From assembly GCA_020846005.1 (NCBI GenBank), contig JADLEQ010000043.1, positions 124,001 through 188,000 of the forward strand: a stretch of 64,000 bases of DNA. The letters run 5' to 3'. This DNA is from Polyangiaceae bacterium. GTDB lineage: Bacteria; Myxococcota_A; Polyangia; Polyangiales; Polyangiaceae. Shown piece after piece: positions 1 to 7,945 of the stretch. The stretch's first letter is position 1; the number at the start of each line of letters is the position of its first letter. The position numbers were made by a program, and so were the translations under genes. Under the pieces are notes generated by a model. The model was given only the letters and a program-made list of their open reading frames with translations, was not told the DNA's origin and searched no databases.

Positions 1-1
1 C

Positions 2-523
2 GAGCTGAGCGGCGCCTACGTCTCGGGTCACCTCCCGGTCGATGAGTCGTTGATCGTCTGGAAGACCCACTTCCGCTGCGACCCCGCCTCGCCCGCGGCG
101 CGCCTCGACTTCACCACCTTCGCTCACCAGCGGCTCGATCGCGACGCCCACGAGTCCGACCAGGCGGACATCTCGTACTTCTCGCTCCCCGATCCCGATC
201 GCTCCGGGGTGCACGACCTCGTCCGGCGCGTGAAGTCGAGGCTCGACGACCAGCCGGGGACGGGCGGCCGGATCGAGATCCTGGCGACCGACATCGATCT
301 GTTCGAGGTCCGCTTGCTCGATCCGTTGAGCGGGCAGTGGGTCGAGAGCTGGGACACGACCCAGGCGATCGGGCAACCCAACCGCCTGCCGCTCCTGGCG
401 CGGATCGTGCTCGTGCTGAACGGAGCGGCGCGTGAGGCGCGAGGCGGCGGCCGCGGCACCCTCCGGTTCTCGACCGCCGTCCCGCTCGCTGCGCAGCGCG
501 CCCTGACCTTCGCCACGCAATGA
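2..523 (+). CDS. gspJ: T2SS pseudopilin GspJ (5' truncated by window edge)
   Basis: The reading frame is open to the left edge, so only the C-terminal 173 residues are visible; a TTG at 50 is internal, not the start. The segment has the look of the GspJ minor-pseudopilin globular domain: a beta-rich stretch around LIVWKTHFRCD, a DISYFSLPDPDR segment and a late LLDPLSGQWVESWD strand pair. GspJ is known to sit in the GspI-J-K tip complex of the periplasmic pseudopilus. The call leans strongly on the next genes being gspK, L, M and N in canonical order. The stop overlaps the gspK start by 4 nt (ATGA at 520), which indicates translational coupling. The prepilin cleavage site must lie upstream of the window. 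Confidence 0.85.
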   Translation, partial: ELSGAYVSGHLPVDESLIVWKTHFRCDPASPAARLDFTTFAHQRLDRDAHESDQADISYFSLPDPDRSGVHDLVRRVKSRLDDQPGTGGRIEILATDIDLFEVRLLDPLSGQWVESWDTTQAIGQPNRLPLLARIVLVLNGAAREARGGGRGTLRFSTAVPLAAQRALTFATQ

Positions 524-1959
524 CCCGCCTCACCCCGCCCCGCCCCTCGACGCGACGCCTCCGGAGGCGGCCCGCGCGGCGCGGCGTCGCGCTGGTCATG
601 GTGATCGCCTCGCTCACCGTCTTGACGGTGATGCTGGCCGAGTTCCAGGACGACACCAGCGCCTCCCTCGGCAGCGCGCTCGTCGAGCGGGATCGTCTGA
701 AGGCCGAGTACGCCGCGCGGAGCGCGGTGAACCTCTCGCGCCTGCTCATCGCCGCGGAGCCGACCATTCGCAAGGCGATCGCGCCGCTCTTCCTCATGAC
801 GCGGCGTGCGCCGCCGCAGATCCCCGTCTGGGAATTCGCCGATCAGGTGCTCGGGGCGTTCGGTGATCAGGATGGAACGCAGGCGTTCGCGGCGCTCGCG
901 GGCGTCGACGTGTCCGAGGGCAAGAACCTCGGGTTCGAGGGCGCGGGGTTCCGCGTGTCCATCGTCGACGAGGACTCGAAGATCAACGTGAACGCCGCGG
1001 CGCGAGGCGACTCCATCTCCAAGGCTCGCCTCGCGGCGCAGCTCCTCGGGCTGATGACGGGCCCCCAGCACGACGCGATGTTCGAGAACCGTGACGCGGA
1101 CGGGAATTTCTCCGATCGCCAGACCATCTGCAGCGCGATCATCGACTGGGCCGACTTCGATCAGGAGGCGTTCCCCTGCGATCCGCACTCGGGCGTCGCG
1201 ACCGCGGCGCTCGCGGAGGAGCCCTACTACGAGCTGCTGAAGCCCCCCTACGCGAGGAAGAACGCAGCGTTCGACAGCCTGGAGGAGCTCCGCCTCGTCC
1301 GCGGCGTGGGCGACGACTTCTGGGCCGCGTTCGTCGAGCCGGACGCCGACGATCCGCGCTCGCGCACGCTCACGGTGTGGGGGCAGGGGGCGATCAACGT
1401 GAACACGGCGAACGCGCAGACCATCTACGCCGTCGTCTGCGGCTCTGCCGTCGAGGGCACGGCGCTCTGCACGGATCCGCTCGAGGCCGCGAAGTTCCTC
1501 TCCGCGCTCGACATCGTGCGCACGTTCACGGCCGGCGCGCCCCTGTTCAGCTCCCCCCGTGGCTTCGTCAACGCGCTCAAGGGTCGCGGCATGTTCGGGA
1601 CGGTGCTCGCGGCGCTGGAGCTGCAGCCGGTCGTCCTGCGCTCGGACGCCGAGATGGAGAAGGCCATCACCACCGAGAGCAAGGTCTTCGGCGTGCACGC
1701 CACCGGGTACGTCCGGGCGGGGACCCGCGAGACGCGCACGACCGTCCACGCCGTGGTCGACTTCCGTGGCGCGCCGCCCCCCGGGGCGCCCCCGACGGCC
1801 GCGCTGCTGGACGCGCTCGAGGCGCTCGGCGGCCGCACGCCCCCCCTGGCGGGCGCGGGCGCCACCACCGCGCTCCCCGAGGGCGCGACCCCCGACGCCA
1901 TCGCCGCGGCGTTCCAGCCCAGCCCGGCGGGTTACGTGGTTCACTACGCGATACGCTGA
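520..1959 (+). CDS. gspK: T2SS minor pseudopilin GspK
   Basis: Protein of 479 residues. The Arg-rich N-terminus is followed by a hydrophobic helix at about residues 22-42 (GVALVMVIASLTVLTVM) with a downstream E, matching a prepilin-type signal in which the leader ends at the Gly before the helix. GspK is the tip pseudopilin and, unlike most pseudopilins, carries a large alpha-helical insert; the length here fits that. Segments such as VDEDSKINVNAA and GAININTANA-like (GQGAINVNTANA near 290) are typical of the family, the latter being a helix-hairpin-helix-like motif. A Pro/Gly/Ala-rich C-terminus (about 415-465) is an extension. It overlaps gspJ by ATGA. Confidence 0.93.
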   Translation: MTRLTPPRPSTRRLRRRPARRGVALVMVIASLTVLTVMLAEFQDDTSASLGSALVERDRLKAEYAARSAVNLSRLLIAAEPTIRKAIAPLFLMTRRAPPQIPVWEFADQVLGAFGDQDGTQAFAALAGVDVSEGKNLGFEGAGFRVSIVDEDSKINVNAAARGDSISKARLAAQLLGLMTGPQHDAMFENRDADGNFSDRQTICSAIIDWADFDQEAFPCDPHSGVATAALAEEPYYELLKPPYARKNAAFDSLEELRLVRGVGDDFWAAFVEPDADDPRSRTLTVWGQGAINVNTANAQTIYAVVCGSAVEGTALCTDPLEAAKFLSALDIVRTFTAGAPLFSSPRGFVNALKGRGMFGTVLAALELQPVVLRSDAEMEKAITTESKVFGVHATGYVRAGTRETRTTVHAVVDFRGAPPPGAPPTAALLDALEALGGRTPPLAGAGATTALPEGATPDAIAAAFQPSPAGYVVHYAIR

Positions 1960-2005
1960 GCTAGCTTCCGCCCGCCCGCCCCGCCCTCCTCCCGGCCCCT
2001 CCACC

Positions 2006-3478
2006 CTGAGCTCCCGCGTCCTCGGCCTCGACCTCCGCTCCGGCTGGGTCCGCGCGGCCGTGCTCAGCGCGCGGTATCGATCGCTCACCCTCGAGCGACT
2101 CGCCGAGGTCTCGGTCGAGGTGGCGGGCTCGCTCGACGCGGCCCTGGCCTCCTGCCTCGCGCAGGTCGGCCCGCACACGGGGTCCGTCGTAGCGTGTCTC
2201 GAGGGCGACCGGGTCTTCGTCAACCGGCTGGCGCTGCCCGCGGTCGCGTCGAAGCAGCTCTCGGAGGTGCTCGCGTACGAGCTCGAGGCGCAGCTCCCGA
2301 TCGAGCTCGACGGGCTCGTCTGGGATCACCGGGTCCTCGCGCGCGCCAGGCGCGACGGGCCGCTCCTCGTGCTCACCGGCGCCGCCCGGCTCGACCACGT
2401 GCGCGATCGGATCGAGCTCATCCGGCGGGTCGCGGCCCGTGAGGTCGACCGTGTCGGGTGCGGCCCCCTCCCGCTCGCGAACCTGGTCAGCGCCGCGCCG
2501 CCGCTCGGCGCGGGTGTCCTCGCGCTCGTCGATCTCGGGGATGCGTCGAGCGAGGTCGTCGTCCTCGAGCAGGGGGAGCCGGTCTTCGCGCGCACGTTGT
2601 CCCGTGGGGTCGACGCCGTGCGTCAGTCGCCCGAGGCGCTCGCGGCGGAGCTCCGCCAGTCGCTCCTCGCCTGGCAGGCGAAGGGCGGAGCCCCCGTCGA
2701 GCGCGTCCACCTGGTCGGGGTCGGGGCGGCGCTGAGCGGCGCTGAAGCCTACCTGGGGTACCACCTGGGTACGCCGATCGCCCCGCTCCCCCCGCTCGAG
2801 CTCGCGGGGATCGGGCCGGACCTCGAGCTCGTGGTGCCGCGCTTCACCAAGGCGATCGCGCTCGCGCTGGCCGGCGTGCGCCGCCCGCGCGATCTCGATC
2901 TCCGGCAAGGTCCGCTCGCCTTCGAGCGCGGCTTCGGCTTCCTGAAGGAGAAGGCGCCGGTGCTGGTGGGGTTGGCCGGCGCCATCGCGGTGTCGTTCGC
3001 GTTCGCGACGTGGGCCGAGCTGCGGACGCTGGAGCGCGAGCGCACGACGCTCACGGCGGCGCTCGGCAGCTTGACGCGCGACGTCCTCGGCGAGGAGACG
3101 ACGGATCCGGCGCGCGCCACGGAGCTCGTGCAGCGAGGTCGCGGCGCGGAGGACTCCGATCCGCTCCCGAAGGTCGACGCCTTCGACGTCATCGTCGAGC
3201 TCTCGGAGGGCATCCCGACCAGCGTCACCCACGACATCGAGGAGCTCGACGTGCAGAAGGGGCACGTGAAGCTGACCGGCGTCGTCGGCAGCGCCGCTGA
3301 CGCGGAGACCGTCCTCGGGGTCATCAAGGCGCAGCGCTGCTTCCCGGACGCCAAGATCGGCAAAATCACGCAGGTCGTGAACACCGACAAACAGAAGTAC
3401 GCCCTCGAGTTCGATCTCCGGTGCCCCGAGGAGTCGAAGAAGAAGAAGAAGCCCGAGGGCGAGGCGGAGGCTCCGTGA
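2006..3478 (+). CDS. gspL: T2SS inner-membrane assembly protein GspL
   Basis: About 490 residues from a CTG at 2006. No ATG, GTG or TTG precedes the conserved first strand (RVLGLDLRSGWVRAA), and the next candidate (GTG 2060) would delete it, so the start is unusual and uncertain. The N-terminal half is an actin-like cytoplasmic domain (GLDLRSG, later VLALVDLGDASSEVVV), which in the family binds the GspE ATPase. A single transmembrane helix at about 316-338 (VLVGLAGAIAVSFAFATWAEL) is followed by a ferredoxin-like periplasmic domain that pairs with GspM. A Lys-rich tail (KKKKK) closes it. The stop overlaps the gspM GTG start. A TAGCTT at 1962 lies in the short gap after gspK. Confidence 0.85.
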   Translation: MSSRVLGLDLRSGWVRAAVLSARYRSLTLERLAEVSVEVAGSLDAALASCLAQVGPHTGSVVACLEGDRVFVNRLALPAVASKQLSEVLAYELEAQLPIELDGLVWDHRVLARARRDGPLLVLTGAARLDHVRDRIELIRRVAAREVDRVGCGPLPLANLVSAAPPLGAGVLALVDLGDASSEVVVLEQGEPVFARTLSRGVDAVRQSPEALAAELRQSLLAWQAKGGAPVERVHLVGVGAALSGAEAYLGYHLGTPIAPLPPLELAGIGPDLELVVPRFTKAIALALAGVRRPRDLDLRQGPLAFERGFGFLKEKAPVLVGLAGAIAVSFAFATWAELRTLERERTTLTAALGSLTRDVLGEETTDPARATELVQRGRGAEDSDPLPKVDAFDVIVELSEGIPTSVTHDIEELDVQKGHVKLTGVVGSAADAETVLGVIKAQRCFPDAKIGKITQVVNTDKQKYALEFDLRCPEESKKKKKPEGEAEAP

Positions 3479-4068
3479 GCGCGACGGGTTGGGTCGATTC
3501 CCTCGATCCGCGCGAGCGGCGGCTGCTCGGCGTGCTCGGCGCCGTGTTCGTGGTGCTGGTGTTCGCTCTCGTGCCGGTGCTGGTGGGGAGCCACCTCTCC
3601 GGGAGGCGAGAGGAGAACGCGGCGTTCGCCTCCGCGATCGAGGCCGTCCAGGCGGGGCGCGTCGCCATCCGCAAGCGCGAGGCCGAGCGCCAGGAGGTGC
3701 TCGCCCGATACGGGACTCCGGCGCCAGCGCTGGCGAGCTTCCTGGCCGAGCGCGCGAAGGAGGCGAAGGTCGAGATCCCAGAGAGCCAGGATCGACCTGC
3801 GGTGCCGCACGGCAAGCGCTGGGAGGAGCGATCGACGAAGGTCGTGCTCCGCAAGGTGAAGCTGCTCGGGCTCGTGGACTTCCTCGAGGGGATCGTCCAG
3901 GCGCCGTACCCGCTCCGGATCACGCGCCTGGCGGTGAAGCGACGCAGCGGCGAGCCCGACTCGTGGGACGCGGAGGTCGTCGTCAGCGCCTGGGATCGCA
4001 AGGCGGACGACAAGTCGAAGACCAAGCCCGCCGCCGGGGGCGAGTCGGCGCCGGAGGAGGTGCCGTGA
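3475..4068 (+). CDS. gspM: T2SS inner-membrane protein GspM
   Basis: 197 residues from GTG 3475, which overlaps the gspL stop (GTGA). The longer in-frame extension upstream encodes an Arg/Glu run that is only the shadow of the gspL tail. After about 15 cytoplasmic residues comes one transmembrane helix (LLGVLGAVFVVLVFALVPVLVG, about 16-38), then a coiled-coil-like segment (about 45-85) and a small alpha/beta periplasmic domain. This is the GspM architecture; GspM stabilises GspL and connects the inner-membrane platform to the pseudopilus. The Lys/Pro-rich C-terminus is extra. Identification relies on topology plus the gspK-L-M-N order, since GspM sequences diverge quickly. Confidence 0.85.
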   Translation: MSATGWVDSLDPRERRLLGVLGAVFVVLVFALVPVLVGSHLSGRREENAAFASAIEAVQAGRVAIRKREAERQEVLARYGTPAPALASFLAERAKEAKVEIPESQDRPAVPHGKRWEERSTKVVLRKVKLLGLVDFLEGIVQAPYPLRITRLAVKRRSGEPDSWDAEVVVSAWDRKADDKSKTKPAAGGESAPEEVP

Positions 4069-5114
4069 GCCCGCTGCTCCGCCGTCTGGCCAAGGGGGTC
4101 GGGTACACGCTGGGCTACGTGCTCGTGCTGGTGGTGTGCACGTACCTGACGCTCCCGCTGGAGCGTGTCCGGAGCCGTCTCGTCGCCGAGTTCAACGCGA
4201 ATCAGGGGGAGGGAGACGGGCGCCTCGAGGTGGCTTCGCTGGGGACGTACCGCGTGAGCGGCCTGCGCGCCGAGGGGGTCAAGCTCTCGTGGCCGGCCCC
4301 CGCGGCGAGCGACGGGGCGAAGGCGCCCAAGCCGCGCGCCCTCGAGATCGAGGAGGTCCGGGTGCGAGCGGCGATCCTCGGGCTGCTGGTCGGCACGCTG
4401 GAGCTGAGCTTCGACGCGCGCCTCGGGGCCGGCGAGCTGACCGGGATGACCTCGGACGCTGGCGGCGGGCGCGCGGTGAAGCTCGAGCTCCGGGCCGTCC
4501 CGCTCGGCGACGTGCCCGCCCTCGAGAACGTCGCGGCGGGGATCCCCATCCGGGGGACGCTCTCGGGGACGGTGGATCTGCGCTTCCCCGAGCAGAAGCT
4601 GGCGAAGGCGGAGGGGGAGGTGAAGCTCGCGATCCAGGGCCTCATCCTGGGGGATGGCAAGACGAAGGTGAAGGACACCATGGTCGTCCCCGCGGTCGCC
4701 GCCGGGGATCTCGAGCTTGAGGCCTCGGCGACGGACGGCCGCCTCACGATCACGAAGCTCGCCAGTCAAGGCAAGGATCTCTCGCTGAGCGCCGAGGGGA
4801 AGGTCCGCCTGCGCGACCCGTTCGCTTCGAGCTTGGCCGAGCTCACCCTCGTGTTGACGCCGAGCGCAGCGCTGATGGACCGGGACGAGAAGACGCAGGC
4901 GCTCTTCGGCACCGCGACCGCCGGCGGCACGCAGCGCTTCGGTGGGCTGCTCGACCTCGATCCAAAGGTGAAGCGGGCGAAGCGCCCAGACGGCGGTTAC
5001 GCCTTCCGCCTGACGGGGCCGCTCTCGAAGCCCGTCTTCGAGCCGGCGCCCGCGATCGGCGCGGCCCCGTCGCCCGCGCGCCGCGCTCCGCTCGGCGCTG
5101 CGCGCGCGCCATGA
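4065..5114 (+). CDS. gspN: T2SS protein GspN
   Basis: 349 residues from GTG 4065, overlapping the gspM stop (GTGA). An N-terminal signal anchor (about 13-32, [20 protein letters not shown]) precedes a beta-rich periplasmic region with AsmA/LEA-like repeats ([15 protein letters not shown]; later [36 protein letters not shown]). Deltaproteobacterial GspN proteins have this form. GspN is an accessory T2SS component whose exact role is unsettled. The C-terminus ([18 protein letters not shown]) is low complexity. It shares ATGA with the following exonuclease gene. Confidence 0.82.
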   Translation: MSPLLRRLAKGVGYTLGYVLVLVVCTYLTLPLERVRSRLVAEFNANQGEGDGRLEVASLGTYRVSGLRAEGVKLSWPAPAASDGAKAPKPRALEIEEVRVRAAILGLLVGTLELSFDARLGAGELTGMTSDAGGGRAVKLELRAVPLGDVPALENVAAGIPIRGTLSGTVDLRFPEQKLAKAEGEVKLAIQGLILGDGKTKVKDTMVVPAVAAGDLELEASATDGRLTITKLASQGKDLSLSAEGKVRLRDPFASSLAELTLVLTPSAALMDRDEKTQALFGTATAGGTQRFGGLLDLDPKVKRAKRPDGGYAFRLTGPLSKPVFEPAPAIGAAPSPARRAPLGAARAP

Positions 5115-5674
5115 GGGAGGAGGTCTACGTCAGCACGGACGTGGAGGCCGATGGGCTCATCCCGGGGCCGAGCTCCATGCTCAGCCTGGGGTCCGCGGCC
5201 TTCACCGCGGGCAAGGAGCTGATCGGCACGTTCAGCGTGAACCTCATCGAGCTCCCCGGCGCGACCCCCGATCCGAAGACGGAGCGTTGGTGGCGCGCGC
5301 ATCCGGAGGCGTGGGCGGCGTGCCGCCAGGCGCCCGAGGACCCTGCGACGGCGATGCCGCGCTACGTCGCCTGGCTCGAGGCGCTCCCCGGGCTGCCCGT
5401 CTTCGTGGGGTACCCCGCGGCCTTCGACTTCATGTTCGTCTACTGGTACCTGGTGAGGTTCGCCGGGAGGAGCCCGTTCTCCCACTCGGCGCTCGACATC
5501 AAGACCCTCGCGATGGCGGCGCTCGGGGGCGGCTACCGCGAAGCCACGAAGCGACGCATGCCGCGCGAGTGGTTCGACTCGCGCCGCCACTCCCACCTGG
5601 CCCTCGAGGACGCGCTCGAGCAGGGCGCGCTCTTCTGCAATGTCCTCGCCGCCCTGCGGGCGCGGACCGGCTGA
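5111..5674 (+). CDS. DEDDh-family 3'-5' exonuclease (DnaQ/RNase T fold)
   Basis: 187 residues. The first acidic pair is D10 and E12 (STDVEADG), the ExoI D-x-E motif. A second acidic residue lies near 106 ([10 protein letters not shown], ExoII), and an H-x-A-x-x-D motif near 160-166 (HLALED, ExoIII) gives the DEDDh signature. Such enzymes remove nucleotides from DNA or RNA 3' ends with two metal ions. There is no polymerase or other domain, so this is a stand-alone nuclease; DNA or RNA preference cannot be read. The ATG overlaps the gspN stop, so it is co-translated with secretion genes, an odd partner that may reflect operon extension rather than function. Confidence 0.85.
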   Translation: MREEVYVSTDVEADGLIPGPSSMLSLGSAAFTAGKELIGTFSVNLIELPGATPDPKTERWWRAHPEAWAACRQAPEDPATAMPRYVAWLEALPGLPVFVGYPAAFDFMFVYWYLVRFAGRSPFSHSALDIKTLAMAALGGGYREATKRRMPREWFDSRRHSHLALEDALEQGALFCNVLAALRARTG

Positions 5675-5758
5675 GCGCGACGGGCGGCCGGCGCCGCGGC
5701 TCCCAGGTGCCTGGAGACCCGCGCTCCCGAAGATTCGCCCAGCGACGCGCCGCCGTGG

Positions 5759-5764
5759 TAGCGT
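5759..5764 (+). promoter_or_regulatory. -10-like TAGCGT box, near-leaderless start
   Basis: TAGCGT (preceded by GG) lies 9 nt before ATG 5774. No convincing -35 hexamer is seen. It belongs to the recurrent TANNNT-before-start pattern in this window. Confidence 0.45.
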
Positions 5765-5773
5765 CGCGCCAGC

Positions 5774-6019
5774 ATGGCGGTTCGCAAACGAACGGCATCT
5801 CCGTCTCGGAAGAGGCGACCGGCGCGCGCGGCCGTGCCGGCGCCCGTGGCGCCCCCGGCGCTCTCCACGGAGGAGCGGCTCGACCGCATGGAGAAGACGC
5901 TCACCACCGTCTCCCGCGTCCTCGGGATGTTCGACGGTCGGCTCGACTGGCTCGAGGAGCGAGCGCAGGCCGCACCACCCCGTGGCGGCGCGCCTCGCCG
6001 CGGCCGCAGCGACCCCTGA
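5774..6019 (+). CDS. small basic protein with predicted helical segment, function unknown
   Basis: 81 residues from ATG 5774. A Lys/Arg/Pro/Ala-rich N-terminus (about 1-30) leads into an amphipathic helix (about 32-65, STEERLDRMEKTLTTV then MFDGRLDWLEERA), then a basic tail. No known domain is recognised. There is no ribosome-binding site, but a GGTAGCGT box ends 9 nt before the ATG, like several other starts here, which supports the gene being real and separately transcribed. It could be a small DNA-associated or oligomerising protein; this is inference only. Confidence 0.5.
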   Translation: MAVRKRTASPSRKRRPARAAVPAPVAPPALSTEERLDRMEKTLTTVSRVLGMFDGRLDWLEERAQAAPPRGGAPRRGRSDP

Positions 6020-6076
6020 GCGCGGGGGAGGTGGGGCGGCGCGTGCCTCGCCGTGGATACAGGCCGACCGGCCGGC

Positions 6077-6104
6077 TTGCCGCGGGCTGGCGCCCGGGTA
6101 CGCT
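6077..6104 (+). promoter_or_regulatory. promoter TTGCCG-N16-TACGCT, leaderless start of the TRAP-type gene
   Basis: The -35 TTGCCG (6077-6082) and -10 TACGCT (6099-6104, in context GGGTACGCT) are separated by 16 nt. The -10 ends 7 nt before ATG 6112, so transcription should begin at or within a base or two of the start codon. No Shine-Dalgarno sequence is present. Confidence 0.5.
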
Positions 6105-6111
6105 CTCCCGC

Positions 6112-7110
6112 ATGTGCTTCCGTCTCCTCGTCGCGCTCGGGGTCGTCCTCGCGGTGGTCGGCGCTCCCGGCCGCGCTCGAGCGGCGGAGCACACGCTCCG
6201 CATCGCGACGCTCGCGCCGAAGAACTCGTCCTGGGGCAAGGTGTTTCGATCTTGGCGGAAGGCGGTCCGCAAGAAGTCGAACGACCGGCTCGATCTCGAC
6301 ATCTATTACAACGCCGTCCAAGGCGGCGACGACGCCATGGTGGCGAAGATGAAGTCGGGCCAGCTCGACGGCGCTTCGCTCACGGCCGTCGGGCTGTCGC
6401 GCATCTACCGGGACGTGCTGGTGCTCCAGATGCCGGGCGTACTGGACGACTGGGCCCTGCTCGATCGCGTGCGCGACGCGGTCCGCGAGGACCTGGAGCG
6501 GGGGTTCGTGAGCGAAGGTTTCACCGTGCTCGGCTGGGGGGACATCGGCCTCGTGCGGCAGATGAGCAAGGGCTTCGCGGTCCGCGTCCCGACCGATCTG
6601 CGGGGCAAGAACCCGCTCGTGTGGCGGAACGAGCCTATCGGGCCCATGGTCTACGGCGCCATCGGGGGGGTCGTCCCGGTGCCGCTCGGGCCGCCGGAGG
6701 TCCTCCCCGCGCTCCGCGCCGGCAAGGTGAACGTCGTGAGCGCCCCGATGCTGGCCGCGGAGCAGCTCCAGTGGACGGCCAACCTCGACCATGTCTCGTC
6801 TCGCGCCAGCGTATGCGCCGTCGGTGGCACGGTGATCCGCACCCAGGCGCTCGACGCGCTCCCGGCGGATCTCCGCGAGTCGTTCCTCGAGATCCAGCGG
6901 ACGCTCGGGCGCAAGAGCACGAAGCGTATCCGGAAGCTCGACGCGAAGGCGTTCACCCGCGTCTCGAAGAAGATGACGGTGGTCGAGATGACGGCGGCGG
7001 AGACGGAGGAGTGGCGAAAGATCCTGAAGCCGATCGTCCAGCGGCTCGGCTCGGGGACGTTCGACAAGGCCCTGGTCGAACGCGTCCTCGCGCTCTCCGG
7101 CAAGACCTGA
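6112..7110 (+). CDS. TRAP-type (DctP family) periplasmic solute-binding protein
   Basis: 332 residues. A signal peptide (about 1-24, cleaved near ARA-AEH) precedes a mature N-terminus LRIATLAPKNSSWGKVF, the standard DctP opening. The fold signature continues with a VQGGDDAMVAKMKSGQLDGAS segment and an LVWRNEPIGPMVY segment in the hinge and ligand region. Family members capture organic acids or similar anions in the periplasm and deliver them to DctQ/DctM permeases, neither of which is in this window. The gene is flanked by short unrelated units, so it either works with a permease elsewhere or has another ligand-sensing role. ATG 6112 was chosen because the signal peptide begins there and a promoter box sits just upstream. 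Confidence 0.85.
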   Translation: MCFRLLVALGVVLAVVGAPGRARAAEHTLRIATLAPKNSSWGKVFRSWRKAVRKKSNDRLDLDIYYNAVQGGDDAMVAKMKSGQLDGASLTAVGLSRIYRDVLVLQMPGVLDDWALLDRVRDAVREDLERGFVSEGFTVLGWGDIGLVRQMSKGFAVRVPTDLRGKNPLVWRNEPIGPMVYGAIGGVVPVPLGPPEVLPALRAGKVNVVSAPMLAAEQLQWTANLDHVSSRASVCAVGGTVIRTQALDALPADLRESFLEIQRTLGRKSTKRIRKLDAKAFTRVSKKMTVVEMTAAETEEWRKILKPIVQRLGSGTFDKALVERVLALSGKT

Positions 7111-7184
7111 CCGATCCGTGACGGACGGGGACGCTCGCCTCCAGCTCGGAGGCAGCGGACTGGGCCAGGCGCCTCCGGCCTGGG

Positions 7185-7190
7185 TATCGT
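7185..7190 (+). promoter_or_regulatory. -10-like TATCGT box, leaderless geometry
   Basis: TATCGT (context GGGTATCGT) ends exactly 6 nt before GTG 7197, the spacing expected when the start codon is also the transcription start. No -35 or ribosome site is obvious. Confidence 0.5.
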
Positions 7191-7196
7191 GCGCCC

Positions 7197-7532
7197 GTGA
7201 TCGGCAGGCTCGGTCGGCGCGCGACGGAGGCGTTGGTGCTCCTCTTCGCTGCGCTCGGCTTCGTCCTGGTGCCCCTCGGGAGCCGGACCGGCCTCGAGCA
7301 CGCCCGGGCCGTGCTCTCCACGCCCGAGGCGCGCGTCGCGGGCGCCGAGCTCTGGGCCGCCGCGGCGGGGATCCGGGCTCGCCTGCTCGCCGCGCTGGGG
7401 GATCGGCAGCCGCCTCCGGCTCCGCGCCCCGCGCCCGCCGGCTCGGCCGCCCCCCCGGCGCTCGCGTCGCCGACGCCGCAGCTGCCGGATGGCGGCGCGG
7501 AGGGGCGCCCGGACGCCAGCGTCGGCAGCTAG
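7197..7532 (+). CDS. small membrane protein, function unknown
   Basis: 111 residues from GTG 7197. One hydrophobic segment (about 11-28, EALVLLFAALGFVLVPLG) is followed by an Ala-rich region and a Pro/Ala-rich tail (about 65-111). This looks like a signal-anchored periplasmic or membrane-associated protein. No family is recognised. It follows the TRAP-type binding protein by 86 nt on the same strand but has its own TATCGT box, so co-transcription is not required. It converges with fdx on the other strand. Confidence 0.5.
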   Translation: MIGRLGRRATEALVLLFAALGFVLVPLGSRTGLEHARAVLSTPEARVAGAELWAAAAGIRARLLAALGDRQPPPAPRPAPAGSAAPPALASPTPQLPDGGAEGRPDASVGS

Positions 7533-7579
7533 AAGCGGTCCCCGACCCGCCGCGCGCGACCCCGCGCCGGCGCAGCGGC

Positions 7580-7945
7580 TCAGCGCGGGGGACGCGGGAC
7601 GTTCGGGTGCTCGTTGTAGAAGGCGTCCAGGCTCTCGTTCGAGATGCGCACGACCAGCGTGCCCGGTCGCTCGATCCGCGCCTGGCACCCGAGCCGCGAG
7701 CCGAGGCGAACGTCGAACGCCTTGTCGAGCACGTCCTCCTCTCCCTCGGAGGGCTCGGACAACAGCTCACCCCCCTCGTCGACGTAGACGTGGCAGGTCG
7801 AGCACGCGCACACCCCGCCGCACGCGTCGCCCTCCGGTGCGCCACAGCGCTTCGCCGCGCCGAGGATCGTGCCGCCGAGCTCGACCTCGACCTCGAGCGA
7901 CTGGTCCACGAAGCGGACCGTCGCCCGCGGGCCGGCGCTGCTCAT
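7580..7945 (-). CDS. fdx: ISC-type [2Fe-2S] ferredoxin
   Basis: 121 residues. Cysteines at 42, 48, 51 and 87 ([11 protein letters not shown], then LGCQARI) match the cluster-binding spacing C-x5-C-x2-C-x35-C of adrenodoxin/ISC ferredoxins, with the extra Cys at 46 that ISC Fdx also has. Fdx supplies electrons for Fe-S cluster assembly on IscU. The N-terminal strand [16 protein letters not shown] and the [14 protein letters not shown] tail are family-like. The ATG overlaps the hscA stop (ATGA), giving the usual hscA-fdx pair. IscS, IscU and HscB are not in the window. Confidence 0.93.
   Translation of the reverse strand: MSSAGPRATVRFVDQSLEVEVELGGTILGAAKRCGAPEGDACGGVCACSTCHVYVDEGGELLSEPSEGEEDVLDKAFDVRLGSRLGCQARIERPGTLVVRISNESLDAFYNEHPNVPRPPR

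Noticed and set aside
1559-2005. N-terminal extension of GspL back to 1559
   Set aside because: This part overlaps gspK in another frame and encodes Arg/Pro/Ser low complexity; the GspL fold starts at about 2006.
124-2223. 699-residue minus-strand frame over gspJ-gspK
   Set aside because: Arg/Glu-rich shadow of the gsp genes; no homology-like motifs, and the plus-strand gsp genes are coupled and complete.
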